This document shows, piece by piece, positions 21,445 to 33,307 of a DNA stretch of 64,000 nt. The position numbers were made by a program, and so were the translations under genes. The number at the start of each line of letters is the position of its first letter. The first letter of the stretch is position 1. This DNA comes from Branchiostoma floridae (Eukaryota; Chordata; Leptocardii; Amphioxiformes; Branchiostomatidae): positions 26,852,923 to 26,916,922 of the forward strand of contig NC_049980.1 of NCBI RefSeq assembly GCF_000003815.2. The letters run 5' to 3'. The notes under the pieces are model-generated. The model had not been told where the DNA came from and searched no databases. It saw only the letters and a list, made by a program, of their open reading frames with translations.

Positions 21445-24400
21445 CTGAGGAAAGATCGGACAAGAAGAGCATTGAACACATGTGCATCATTAATAAGCCA
21501 AAAGTTCTGATAAACTACATTATTTTATGCTTTAAAAAAATATGTGACAGTGAAAAAGCAGTCACGTGTAGAGAACCGCCATGACCTTGGTACTATTGTA
21601 CCGCACAGCAGCATTGCTTTAGTTGATGATTATCAAAAATACTTTAACAATCAAAATAAAAACATTGATACCAGAAAAAAACTGAATAACATCAGTATAG
21701 TCTTAGATCTATGATTGTCCCAGTTTCTCAGTCACACATATTTAAGTAGAACAGCACATACATATTATACACATCTGCAAATTTCTAGTTATTTTGTTCT
21801 ACGTCATGTATTTTTCTTACCATACATGGAAGTGTCCCTCCTACCCTGTACCAACGCCAGTGTCTGAGGGGCATTACAGTCATCATCAGGATAAAATTCA
21901 CAGCCCACAACAAGAAACACAGCCCAGAGTGAGCAAAATCCTGGAACATAGCAAAATATCCATTCCCACATTGGGTCAACTTTTTTGGAAGGTATTCAGT
22001 ACTTTTGGAGCAAATGGAAGCCAATTCTATTCCATTTCAAAGGACATGAGGGACACACCAGAAATATTTCTTGATGCAAATTAGAGGTAATATAACGTTA
22101 CTAGTAATATAAATAATTTTCACTAAATATCCTTATCAAATGAAACAGGCAGGCTGAAGCATACCCAGCAAATTTGGGTTTCTGGCAAGTTTTTATGAGC
22201 TGTAGACAATGGTGATTTCAGTAGGTCAGAAGATTTTCCAATGATCCCCAAATGCTTGAGCTAAGATTCACCGAAATAAGAAATATGGCAGTGGGTAGGG
22301 CAATGACAATGACATCAAAATGTTATACATACTGTACAGAGAGAACTTTAAATATGGCTTGTGTGAATATTAGTGTTTTTTATTCATGTCTTTTAAATCA
22401 GATATCCCTGTACAGATTTTTGTCACTCAACTCAATGTTGTCAAGTTGTGGGCTGTGAAAATGACCTGTAGTTTTGCAGCATTTCACACATCTTACCGTA
22501 TCAACAATGGCTCCAGGTTCTTGGGGTAGCCAATACCAGCTAATAGAAATAAGTCCCAAGATCAAGTTTATAGACCACAGCACTGTACACAGAGCTGAGT
22601 GGCAAAAACCCTGAAAAACAGGTCAACTGTCCGTCAAATACATCACCAGACTCACATGCTGCGATAGAGTATCTTTGCATGATGTCATAGCTGTGTCCAT
22701 TGCCATTTTGGTGTCCTTTTCCATTTCAGAGAATCATAGCTTTTTTTTCAGATATTGAAAGGTCCTCTGGCTTCTGATCATGAGAGACCCAATTACAAAC
22801 CTGCTATCAAATGCCTCGAGCTTAAAGAAGAGAATACCAGAAGAATGTATATCATAACAGCTAATGTCTGTAAATCATGAATGTATCCTTGAGATACAAT
22901 CCATTGAAACAGTAGCACCAACATGACAGTCAGCACTGGCCTGCTTCTTTGATTTTGAATTGGAGCAAAAAGGCACACAGGCCTTAAGCTGGGTAGAATC
23001 TTGTCTAGCATGTGCCCCCTTGTCCATTGACATGGAATACTGTACTCCTCTCCAGATTTTTGCCACTCATCTCTGTGTTGTCCTGTTGTGGGCTGTACCA
23101 ACATTGCTTTGTGGGTGTTTCCCAAGATCTCACCGTGTCAATAATGGCCCCAACTAACTCGCCTGGCCCATAGTCGCTTGTTACAACAAGTGCCAAAATC
23201 AAGTTTATAGACCACAGCACCGTACACAGAGCTGAGTGGCAAAAATCCTGAAACAAAACAACACAAATTTGGCTGTTACATTTCATAAGAATAACAAGAA
23301 GACATATTCGTGGATCTCATTACACACTGGGAGATGCTGGTTACTATGGGTACCTCAATGATCAATGGGCAAACAACATTATTGCCTTGTAATTGTATAC
23401 AAGTTGTCATGGTAATGATGTTGTCTCCCTAAGCTAACCATAGTACCCCATGCCTTCCAGGATGCAACAAGATCCACAAAAAGATCTATGTAACCCCTTT
23501 CTCATTAAATGGAATATTCCTCTATGGATTTTTGCCACTCATCTCTCAGTGCACTGCTGTATGGTTGTGGACAGTACCAGCTAACATGACAGCTTTGTCA
23601 GAGTTTCTCAAAATCTTACCGTGCCCGCAATCGCCCCACCTTCTCTGGATGGATAGTAATACCAACTGATTGAAACAAGTCCCAAGATCAAGTTTATAGA
23701 CCACAGCACTGTACACAGAGCTGAATGGCAAAAATCCTGAAAAATAGCAATTGTTGTCAAATGTAAAGAGAATAATGTCCACCAACATAATCATAAGCTT
23801 TGAAATTCCTTCAAAGAAAGACTGAAAAAACAGTTACAATGCCACAGTTACAGTCACTTTCAGAATTTTTGGTCTTCAGAATTAAAGAAAAAAAACATGA
23901 CCTCAAGCATTACAAATTAAATAGGCTACAAAACAAGGCAATTTCCAGGATTAAAACAAAGTTATTCCAAATTCTGAATTTTAATTTAAAGATGCTTGAA
24001 GTGAGCAGGCAATTTAATTCAATTTGAAATCATCCATGGAGTTCTTATCCATGCAATTCTTCCATGTTACAACCAATGGTCAGGTGGGCTCAGACTAATG
24101 GTATTGTTTCATGCAAATATCTAAGTGACTACAACACCAATGTCTGCCTGTACCACCACAGTGAACATAGTGACTGCCTGGCAAACTTGCACTGTTGTGA
24201 ATAAAAAAAAAACTTTGAGACAATGTTTAATAATTGTGATTAAATGCAATTGCAAAAAAACATTACCGTAGTGTATACGATTGTATCATGTCTGCTTGTC
24301 AAAAGCATGTTATGTTGAGCCACTGCACATGTACCAGGTTCTGAACTGGTCACCATGTTCACTGTGACTGTATTTTGGTGTCAGAATCACTCTCAGAACA

Positions 24401-25469
24401 ACAAATGCTCAGAACCACATTTTGATTGAGATTGATGTGGTCTAAGAGAAATTTTACCCACCACAAGTGGCCAGTTTACCCTGACCACAGCCTCGCTCTT
24501 GTGCCAGGAGGCCAGGAAGGTGGTGAAGACTGCCAGGGTGAGGATGAAGATGGTCAGAGAGATCCATTCAAAGGCTTTCATCTGTTCCCAGTTATATGGA
24601 GATGCTGTGACCTCAGCTACGATGAAGCCCGTCAGGCTCAGTATCTGCATAGGAGTAAAAATTAATGTAAAGGTCGTGGGTGCAGTGGGTTAAAGGGCAG
24701 AGCCTAACACTTTCCTTCCACTGCTGTTTCCTTGTACAACCAAGGACCCATTTTTAGGGCAGATGATCTAGCAAGTCTCTGACAGACCTTGAGTCTCGTT
24801 CTCTTGCGAGACTATTGTCACTCCGTTAACAAGATGTACTGCTAGACATAAAGAATTGGAGGTATGTGTTTAAGCATTGAACAGAGACAGGGCATGACTT
24901 AAGGTTTAGCTGGCACTTCAATGTACCACCCGCTCCTGCTGTCATGTGTACCTGACATACTACTAGTACACTGTGGAAGTAGCAGTATACCTCAGGGTCA
25001 AGTTCATGGAAAATTTGTTCCAATTTCTTTAAAGTTTTGGCTATGGAAAATTCAGTGTCTGTTATGATCAATTGTACAGCGAGTTGTGACATAGTGGTCT
25101 ATATTTGTACTGCAGTAAATCATAAAACATAGTACATAACGTTACTGAGTAGTGGTTTTATGTTCATGGCTGGTCAAAAGTCATATGCATCACAGTCTTG
25201 CACAACATTTGCTCGCATATATTGAAATGAATGATAAGACACCAGAAACTTTTTAATGACTCGTGGTTGTTTACCTGAGATAGTTTAGCAGGTATGCAAC
25301 AATATCCAAGGTGGCATAAGATATGCCGCCTTAGGATCTGCTTGGAGATTAGGTACTAGTATGAGAAATATGACAGTGTTCTCACCATTTGTACCAGTTT
25401 CAGCACTCCTAAACCAGACTTGAGGAAGTTGAGATCTACAGCAGGAGGGCCCCACCCGTTCTGCTCCAT
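21313..25469 (-). CDS. MARVEL-domain four-transmembrane protein, gene B (plasmolipin/CMTM-like)
   Basis: Coding exons in transcript order are: exon 1 25386-25469, exon 2 24462-24644, one alternative exon 3 (alpha, beta, gamma or delta), and the last exon 21313-21444. All junctions are phase 0, and the protein is 170-172 aa. Approximate layout: TM1 at 19-38, across the exon 1/2 junction; TM2 at 54-75; a conserved WPLV at 86-89; TM3 in the alternative exon; TM4 at 128-141; basic/Tyr-Pro tail to 170. Differences from gene A are few, for example T for A in SLTGF and SPYN for PPYG in exon 2. All splice signals look usable, so this is the intact paralogue. MARVEL proteins work in membrane domains and vesicle traffic. 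The subgroup assignment is by motif only. Confidence 0.82.
21821..21940 (-). CDS. Gene B alternative TM3 exon delta
   Basis: It is 120 bp, phase 0-0, with acceptor ttccag and donor GTAAGA. It encodes DFAHSGLCFLLWAVNFIL (A where gene A has V) and the same Trp/Arg-rich loop. Confidence 0.75.
22409..22465 (+). other. Inverted TM3-exon relic below exon gamma (gene B)
   Basis: The plus strand reads acagATTTTTGTCACTCA and continues to gttgtgggctgtgaa. The second part resembles exon delta (ttgttgtgggctgtgaa). It lies within about 35 nt of the exon gamma donor. The gene A equivalent has lost about 19 bases. Confidence 0.7.
22497..22610 (-). CDS. Gene B alternative TM3 exon gamma
   Basis: It is 114 bp, phase 0-0, with acceptor tttttcag and donor GTAAGA. 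The first codon is GGT (Gly), where all other TM3 exons have Asp. It continues FCHSALCTVLWSINLIL, then GLISISWYWLPQEPGAIVDT. Confidence 0.75.
23052..23102 (+). other. Inverted TM3-exon relic below exon beta (gene B)
   Basis: The plus strand reads cagATTTTTGCCACTCATC, then tctgtgttg. About 24 of the first 25 bases match the 5' edge of exon beta in inverse orientation, including an AG-like acceptor. Confidence 0.75.
23134..23247 (-). CDS. Gene B alternative TM3 exon beta
   Basis: It is 114 bp, phase 0-0, with acceptor tttcag and donor GTGAGA. It encodes DFCHSALCTVLWSINLIL, then ALVVTSDYGPGELVGAIIDT. Confidence 0.75.
23520..23572 (+). other. Inverted TM3-exon relic below exon alpha (gene B)
   Basis: The plus strand reads GGATTTTTGCCACTCATCTC and onward, complementary in the transcript to the first 20-22 nt of exon alpha with about two mismatches. 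Confidence 0.75.
23620..23736 (-). CDS. Gene B alternative TM3 exon alpha
   Basis: It is 117 bp, 39 codons, phase 0-0, with intact acceptor (tttttcag) and donor (GTAAG). It encodes DFCHSALCTVLWSINLIL, then a Tyr-rich loop (SWYYYPSREGGAIAGT). Confidence 0.78.
24462..24644 (-). CDS. Gene B exon 2 (end of TM1, TM2)
   Basis: Acceptor CCTATGCAG, then ILSLTGFIVAEV, a short loop, TM2 WISLTIFILTLAVFTTFL, and SWHKSEAVVRVNWPLV. The phase 0 donor is GTGGGT. A GTAA four bases further on would shift the frame, so I prefer the phase 0 site, which makes WPLV run directly into DFCHS as in relatives. Confidence 0.75.
25386..25469 (-). CDS. Gene B exon 1 (start codon, beginning of TM1)
   Basis: ATG at 25469; encodes MEQNGWGPPAVDLNFLKS, then GLGVLKLVQM; donor GTGAGA. 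The leader of this exon (25470-25503) contains a 3-codon upstream reading frame that is not in gene A. Confidence 0.75.
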
Positions 25470-25773
25470 GGTGTGATGTTGGTACTCAAATGACCATGAA
25501 ATCCTGGAATCTCATGATATGCAAGGAAATATTTACTTGTAAGGTACTGTGTTGGAACAAATCTTATCTCAAAAAGGGTTAAAGTTGAACCTGTCATGAT
25601 TATTTTGTTAATGTAAATCACCAAATACGAAGAACTCTGTCAGTTCATATTAATTTGGGAAATTCATGCATAACACGTCAACAGTCACTACGTATACGTA
25701 CACAGCGCTCCTGACGCTATGAGACTGGATAAACCATAAATTTCATCAGTTTGCAGCGTGAACATATACTTAC

Positions 25774-25890
25774 CTATTGTTAACTGTTTCTTGAACACTT
25801 TGTGTTTGACACTGTCACTCCATTTGAATCACTTCACAACCGTTACTGTTCCTTGAAGTAGAAGTTGAAGTTTACAAGCTCCACGCACAC
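25774..25890 (-). other. Probable 5' untranslated exon of gene B
   Basis: A conserved GTAAGTAT donor, with exon edge at 25774, is equivalent to the one at 13569. The upstream limit is approximate. Confidence 0.4.
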
Positions 25891-25899
25891 ACAGTCACC

Positions 25900-27124
25900 G
25901 GAAACATATTATGACCCCTGACCTCTTCGAGCTCTACCGTCGTCAAGGTACAGCTGTAAATCACCAGCGAAATGATAGGGGGCTCTTTTGTTTTTAGGGA
26001 AAACTTCATCGCTAGGTCACACTGACTCAGTTTCTAGGAAAACAGTCAAGCTTGTTACCACAGGTCTTATGTATGAAGGTAACAGAAGAAGAACTTTATT
26101 GCACGACAATTGTACATGATACAATGTATGGCAAAAACTTGGTATGGTAACACATATGCTTAAATGACCTTAGACCTCCTTGGTGAAATGGAGTTTTCGT
26201 AAATGTCATTAACTATCCAAATAAGGTTCAAACTAAGTAAACGAGACAAATAGACAGAAAGAAAAACGAAAGAAGGTCAACGACCAGCCAGTCCAAAACA
26301 ATACTTGTTCACAGTGCCAGGTATAACTTTATATTAGTTGCCTCTTTTAGGCGCCACATATATGTATAATGATATTAACTGATGTAATTGGCTGCCCTTG
26401 GTACTGAATGCATACTGCCAATCGGTATCATCAGGGACATATCGCGTGTATGTTACACTGCAACACTGTTACAAGTGACCTTACCCCGGTACTGGTAATT
26501 CAATATATTAGAACTGTCTCTTGTGCAGAAAGTGCGACGTACATGTTATTAGCTGTCCCTGGTACCGATATTGAGCTCGAGAGTGCCACGGTCATGCTTT
26601 TATCAGAACTTGAGCAATTTTGCACCAATCGCCTAGAATATGTTACAATTGATAGCACAACAGACACGTTAGCTGTCCCTGGTACTGACGGCGAAACAAA
26701 CACGTTAACTTCCCATGGTATTGCCGTGCACAATGATGTCATAAATGGCATGTTAACAGAGACAACTGTCCATCGTTACTTTGAACTACGTGATGCACCT
26801 ATGACCATAGCTACCTGACGCTATGTTTTATGTTTAAATATTCAGACTATACACGTTCATAGCAAGAAATGGTTGAAGTAAAACGCGTCAGCTGTTCTCA
26901 CTCTGATAATTCAGTTCGTATTTCTTTTTATCCAATATGTATCCAATGAAAAAAATTCTGATAGCAAAACACATAAAATCCTAGGCAGAACGTGATTCAA
27001 GTAATTATAACAGTCAGCAAGGTAGGACTGTCATGTAATTTGTCAATATCAAGAATAAAGGCAAATGTAATTATTCACTGCCATGTACCAGTTTGGCCCG
27101 TGTTCCTGTAGTGAACGCAATGAC
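25900..27124. other. Distal end of duplication copy B
   Basis: A 136-codon frame (26408-26818, plus) contains three loose repeats of an LAVPGTD-like string caused by repeated DNA (agctgtccctggta). It is not conserved as a frame in copy A, so a gene is doubtful. Confidence 0.4.
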
Positions 27125-27634
27125 TGGTTCCAGTTCCAGAAACGTTCATTTTCAGCAGCTTCATCTTACCTGTAACGAATTCTTAAATGAAGTTGACATC
27201 GCTTGATATGGTAACTCAATCACTGCCTCTGTCAATTGAAATCGATAACTTTTAGAGTCGTCTAAAAACGTTTAACATCCTTGGCGAAATGAGTCTTGAT
27301 GAATTAGAGAATGATAGATTGAACGTGTCAAACTTAGCTAAAGTAAGATTTATAGTTAATTGACAGAAGCACAGCAGAAATCATTAATATTTCAAGAAAT
27401 GAAATTACGATGCACGCTCCAGTAACGCCTAGTAATTCCCCACATCAATTCGCAAATTTGAAAGTTAGAATGCTGATGTACACATGTGTACGTGTGTGTT
27501 TTACATACAAGTGTTTGCCATCAAAAGTCGCCATGTCTGCAAAGTTGATGCATGGAAGAGATTAAGCATCACCCTCTGTATATCGCTCAGATTCATCTCC
27601 AAGGAGCGGTTTCACTCACTTTCCGCATCAGTAA
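27125..27634. other. Intergenic, nothing recognised
   Basis: AT-rich single-copy sequence with no exon or repeat that I can name. Confidence 0.4.
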
Positions 27635-27879
27635 AGGTGAACTCTCACTGAACTTGCGGCACCGGTGCGGCACTGCGGGGTTCGTAGATGACTCAACGAA
27701 TTTCAGAGATGAAGAACGAGTTTTCTTCCATTTTGTGCATTTTGTTGTCTTCCAAGTCATACTTTTACGTATTACGCAATATCTAAATTTTTAAAAATCG
27801 CGAAAATAACAAAACAGTGTCGCAGTGAATGAACCCCGCAGTGCCGCACCGGTTCCCCAAGTGCAGCGAGAGTCCACCT
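27635..27879. mobile_element. Short palindromic MITE
   Basis: Terminal inverted repeats of about 50 bp are present: AGGTGAACTCTCACTGAACT on the left, AGGTGGACTCTCGCTGCACT on the right when reverse-complemented. An inner block, ccggtgcggcactgcggggt, is present in both arms. The centre is AT-rich and noncoding. The target duplication is not clear. Confidence 0.7.
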
Positions 27880-28139
27880 CTAAGCAGGCAGGTGCTGACC
27901 GCAATGTAGGTGTCCCCACCTGAACTTCAATTAATCGTAGCTCGAGCGTAGGTGTTTTGCCGGCAGACTTTCTGGTTCTGGTACTTTTGTGGCATTATCT
28001 TCTTTGAGTTGTAGATATCCATAAGTGGTTATTGAAAAGGTCAAAGATATTATTATTTTTAAGATATCCGTAAGGCATTGAGCTACGATTCACAAATATG
28101 CAATAGGGACACTACCGCGATGACGTCAAGTCAACCGTC

Positions 28140-28172
28140 ATGGCCGATCCATATCATCAAATCAACATGGTC
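28140..28172. mobile_element. Solo terminal repeat of Harbinger-like family 2
   Basis: CATATCATCAAATCAACATG followed by GTC and TTA resembles the right end of the element at 1970-2891. I did not find a matching left end. Confidence 0.45.
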
Positions 28173-28194
28173 TTACTTATACCAAATGTAATGT

Positions 28195-28570
28195 TGTTAC
28201 CTCCAGGAATAATGAAGGCATAGTTTCTGGTCTGTCTCTGTGTTTGTGTGGCTTTTTTTTTTTTTGGTGTGTTTCAAGATCTTTTTGGTCAGCATAACGT
28301 TTTAACCGCTGAACAGGTTGTGATGATATTTAATGGATAACAGGTCTCCCACACTGTCTTACAGGTTTATTACCTTCGACAGAATGGCTAAAGTTATGTT
28401 TTGGCTGGGCTTGTGCGTCTGTCCGTCTGTCTGTCCGTCTGTGAACAGTATAACTCGAGAAGCCTTGGATGGATCCTAGCCTGATGATATTTGATAGGTG
28501 GGTAGGGGTCGGAAAATGAAGGTCAAGTTCGATAATGGGTCCCCAAGCAGCTTCCTAAGGTACTGCAAAG
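28195..28570. repeat. Interspersed repeat fragment
   Basis: The text aacagtataactcg...aaggtcaa.ttcgataa.gg is shared with 40235-40470. It also holds short (gtctgtcc)n-like runs. This suggests a dispersed repeat family; the class is unknown. Confidence 0.45.
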
Positions 28571-30124
28571 GAACCTCAATGTTTGATATCTCGTTTTTGT
28601 ACTGTTATAAGGGCTCTTTCGAATGGCCTTTTACAATGAAAGCTCCCATGTGCAGGTCAACATTTACCCATGTGGGTGCATCAAACGAGAGATTTCTGAA
28701 GAGAAATGACAACTCATTACGTTAAAAGGTTACACAACAGACAAGTGATCTTTACGAGAAAACTGGCAATGACATGAACTAGCTGGAGGGTTCGCAAATG
28801 TAACTTGCTTCGCTATTAGATGTTACGACCGTTTCACGGTAATACAGGGTAAGAAGACCTCGGTAGCTGTAACTTAAGCCTGTAAGTGCTTTAAGCTCAA
28901 CAGAAACGAAACAGATCAATAAAATTGCAAACTGGAATTTTGCAATGTCATATAGGTCTCCGTCTGGGTGATTGCCGTACAAGCTTGATGGATTAGTCCT
29001 TCTGACCGAAATAACACTGCATGTACGTTTGAACCTTTTTGCACATATCGGCATAACGAACGTTACATATCCTTTCAATTCACCATTTACTCATGCTTTC
29101 AATGAAAGAGCTTTGATAAGGTTATTCTTGGATGGAACAATATCATACTGTACAGACGTCAGCTGCGGAGAAACAGGGCAATATTCATGCAAGACGTTGC
29201 CGCTGTCAACCTTGGCATTGCAGACGTAACCTTCTTTGGATCCTTGGATGTACAATAAAGTATGTTTATTACAGCACTGAGTTGAATATGGATTCACGAT
29301 ATGGAGCTTAAAGTGTCAATATCCGCTAGATGGGGCCAAACCGACCAATGACGTCGGCAATTCACCAATTCTTAGAAAAACTAATAGCAGCGGGCTAAAA
29401 ATACAGATCTAGATACATAGCGAGAACTCCCATCGGAGACTACTCAGCCAGTGATAACGGCAAAGCTGTGACCAAAATGTCTTCCATATCCTCTCCGGCA
29501 GTCGTGGAAATCGGGCTTTATCATTGAAGCTGAACGAATGAAGGCTCGCGGTCATGACCTTGCGTCTGAGGAGGGTGGGGAGAGAGCGTGCTGCCGGCTG
29601 ATACCGGCAGGAGCGCCGGAATTTGCCTGTATTACTTGCGGAACCTGAGGTCGTCATGCTTACCATTCTATATACACACTGCGCTTGGTTGGAAAGATGC
29701 AGTTTCTTAGAAGCGATGTCTTGCCAGTCTCCCAATCACAACGTCCACGAAAGTCTATGAACTCCTACGTAATAAACACGTTATACCAATTAATTACCCA
29801 TCATCAAACAACCTATCAATCTTTATCAATCAACAAACAGAGAATACCGATCAGAAGAACTTACCAGGGTTATCTTAATTTTGCCAACGCATTTATAGAG
29901 ACAATCGACTTCCAGTGGCTGTGTTATTACGAAGTTTATACCTCAGTCAGTTGGATTTAAATAGACTGTTCTCTTAAGTGAACAATAACAAATTCCAACA
30001 CGTTTGGCTAGTGTGTTTATGCATGGTTTGCGATGATACATCTGTTTCTATATTTCACACTACCGCCTTATCCAAGTGCTTGTGGTCTGACATGACAAAT
30101 GCACAACCAGAAATTAATTGGAAG
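28571..30124. other. Intergenic, nothing recognised
   Basis: Open frames up to 108 codons (29409-29735 minus) show no family motif. A small hairpin (gctgccggctgataccggcagg) lies near 29590. Confidence 0.4.
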
Positions 30125-30336
30125 TACTGTAAATGCATTTAAGTTCGCGGGGATTTAATTTCGCGGTAGCGAGAAAAGGGACTTTTCGCGGTGGATTTAA
30201 TTTCTCGGTAACACCATAGACTGCAGTCTAATACCATAATAGAAAAATATTCGCGGTGGTTTTAAGTTCGCGGTGAAGTGGTCCCCGCGAAAACCGCGAA
30301 CATTAATCCACCGCGAACATTTCTGCATTTACAGTA
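30125..30336. mobile_element. MITE with TACTGTAAATGCA ends
   Basis: It starts TACTGTAAATGCATTTAAG and ends ATTTCTGCATTTACAGTA. Internal blocks of ttcgcggtgg and ccgcgaa fold back on each other. It is 212 bp and noncoding, with TA at both borders. Elements of this look are common in marine invertebrate genomes; that comparison is from memory. Confidence 0.75.
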
Positions 30337-30604
30337 TCTCACTCAAGAAATGACCTGAGCTGAAATCCTTTAATCTATATCAATGCCTCATCTTTTGTTG
30401 AAAGCAGCTACCTTAAGAAAATCCCGACGTTGTAAATGGAATGATATTTATATAAGTTTGTGGTCCGACTGTTTGATCTATGTCTAGTTTTGATCGGTTG
30501 TATTTCTGACATAAATCTTCATTTGACTTTGTCGTTGTACCTGAATGTTCTCTAATAAAAGTGGGAAGGTAGAGTTGAAGTGCGCAGTACAGTATATAGG
30601 GAAA

Positions 30605-30907
<303 letters not shown>

Positions 30908-31499
30908 GCCCAATTTCGTCCCAATTTCGTCTTTTTCAAGAAATATGATTTAATTTCGCATTGGATTTTGGACATGCAGAGATGATTGCAATTATCTCTG
31001 GATTCTGAGATCAATATTTTCCTGCTGAAAGTGGTCGAAGCATTTCTTTGCAGAAGGGATGATAGTTTCCTCGAGGTTGGTGCCCGGTTGATGAACCCTG
31101 TAAACTTCAAACTTCTATATGACGTCATGGTAAAAACTGCCCTACACTTTAACTATAGATATAAATCGACGATAAGCAATTACCGTATGGTGTTTCAAAT
31201 ACCTCAAGGAATACTGGGTCAAAATGTCCGTTATTCAATTACAATCAAATTCAAACAAATCAGTAATAGGCAGTTTGTGACGTTGTAATCTACACTCCGC
31301 ACACAATGATTTTAAGGCAGAATTTCATTCAGTCAGTTTACAATAACTACAGACTCTACTCTCACTCTCTCCCTCAGGTCCGCATGCTCCGGGAAAGAGC
31401 ATAGTGTCTCCACACATGGTTCTCCACCTATGTCTGTTTAGGCTAGCTCACAAGCAGTCGTTACGTCCAGGCCTTAGAAATTGACTTTGATGTCAATCT
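30908..31499. other. Intergenic, nothing recognised
   Basis: A 100-codon plus-strand frame (30986-31288) has no identifiable motif. Confidence 0.35.
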
Positions 31500-32990
31500 T
31501 AATTTTTGCACTGCGATAAGATACTGCGCTTTTCAATTGACTCACCTTTAAAGACATTAGTGTAAAGGCTGGCTGCAAATTGGAGGTTGATACTCTGTAG
31601 TTTCAAAAGCGTCTGAGTAATGAAGACAAATGAGGTGGTGAGAATAGGCTCGATTTCTTTTGGTGATAACACTTCTGTGCAAATCTACTACAAACGGCGT
31701 TTCAAGCCTCTTTCATCGCACTGTTTAGAGGAGATTGTGATTTATGCATGCACTGTATGTGCACGCCTTTAATGATCTGAAACAAGTTAACGATTAAAAG
31801 TTTATACTTATCATAAGGTAGACAGGACGTGCAATATCTTGCATCTTGTTATCTTGAGATCTTAAAGAATGGAGTCACTGACCTACCAGTTTCAAAGTCA
31901 TCTGAGCAAACACGTCATGAAGTGAAGTAAGAGGCGTGGAAAAAGGTCGGGGTCTTTTGATGATAAATAAGCTTAATTGGGTACCCAGGGAGGGAAGACC
32001 CAATTCCCAGGAGCGATCGTCATTTTCGTTCTCGCTTGCTTAAATGTGCCTGTAATTCATCTACTACACTGTGCACGCCTCTACTGATCATGGCCTTGAA
32101 AGTAGACATGAGAGCCGTGACGGTACCAATTAGTCCCACACGTCTCAAGTACGAAATAAGGGCGGAAGTTCAATATCTTTGATCTAGTCATCTGAGATCC
32201 AAAGGATGAAATAAATGGATTTGGCCTTGGAAATAATTGCCAGCAGAGGCAGATACTTGTGGAGAAGTAAAGCCGTGATATAGACAGCGGGTAGGAAGTC
32301 CAATGTCCAATTTGTTCATTCGTGCGATCTAGAGGACGAGTTCATTGACTCGAATGTTTTCAAAGGAATATGAGTAATGGTACGCGGTAACAATAATTGC
32401 ACCGCTGTCCGTAGTGGGTGGAGCCGCGGCCGGGCTCTAAAGTCACAAAATTGGCCCAGTGAAATGCTGGACACGGGGTCGGGGGTGGTATACGTCTCCC
32501 AGGGGTTTCCAAAATAACTGTGAGATTCGTGGGCCCGAGCGACGCTGCCCCAAATAGCTACGTATTATCCACTGGTTGTCCCATGGGCCACGCCGGGTTA
32601 CGCCCAGTAGTGGAAACGCCTTTAAACGGCCCAGCAGGGTTTTTCCGTTTATGACGTACCGAAATTTGCTTTCAGAGAACATGGTCGAGTTCTTTACATG
32701 AATTAAGTTAAACATTAAACAGTGCATGCCTAGTAAGCAAAACAGAAAATAAGAAGTAGAGACAGATACTTAGCCTGTAGGTCGTATCACACCGGCCTTT
32801 CATTTTCCGTCAATATCTTTATATTTCCCTGGAGATCTAAGAATGGGTTCAACAACCTGCAACAGTTAAAGAAAAATCCGAGAGACGGAGAGGTATGCAG
32901 CAGCGTCAAGGTCTGCCGATGATGAATGATCCCGAGTGAGCACGCAGTAAGTAACGGCCCGATATTGAACCATTTTTCACTTCTACCATC
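31500..32990. repeat. Decayed tandem array, units of about 300-450 bp
   Basis: Similar text recurs at about 31555-31665, 31845-31965, 32175-32230, 32310-32390 and 32810-32930. The pattern is: caatatctt, gagatct(t)aaagaatgg, tttcaaag.catctgag, then later ggtc..ttttgatgat. Spacing and identity are irregular. Whether these are decayed exons or a satellite cannot be told by eye. A CpG-richer block at 32400-32720 holds an unrecognised 94-codon minus frame. Confidence 0.4.
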
Positions 32991-33307
32991 TCTCTGTTCT
33001 AACACGCGAAATGTACCACAACGTGTATCTTTGAGAAATCAATGACAGTTGTGAAATCAGATCTGACAACAGTATCACAACAAGAGTCTGAAAACTCAAA
33101 CCTGCTTGAAATATTTTGTTTTGTGATGGTGCGTATGGTGTGTTGTGGGTTTGATATGGTTTGACGTTTGGCAAAATTATTCCATCATTGTTCTTATATA
33201 TCTACCTATGGTAAACGGTAAAATCCAAAACTACACCTTTCTGGTGGCCTCTGACCATTTCCTTTTTATTTCCTATTGTTACACCTGCACCTGGCACATA
33301 TCCCTAA

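Larger units (their letters stand above)
18604..27124. repeat. Tandem segmental duplication, copy B
   Basis: Direct copy of 5214-15741, without the copy A-specific insertions. It holds the second MARVEL gene with all exons intact. The SLC5 exon is not part of the duplicated segment. Confidence 0.95.

Noticed and set aside
26408-26818. 136-codon frame with repeated LAVPGTD-like strings
   Set aside because: The frame is not kept in duplication copy A, and the repeats come from repeated DNA.
32443-32727. 94-codon minus-strand frame in a CpG-richer block
   Set aside because: No family motif or splice context; too short to support alone.
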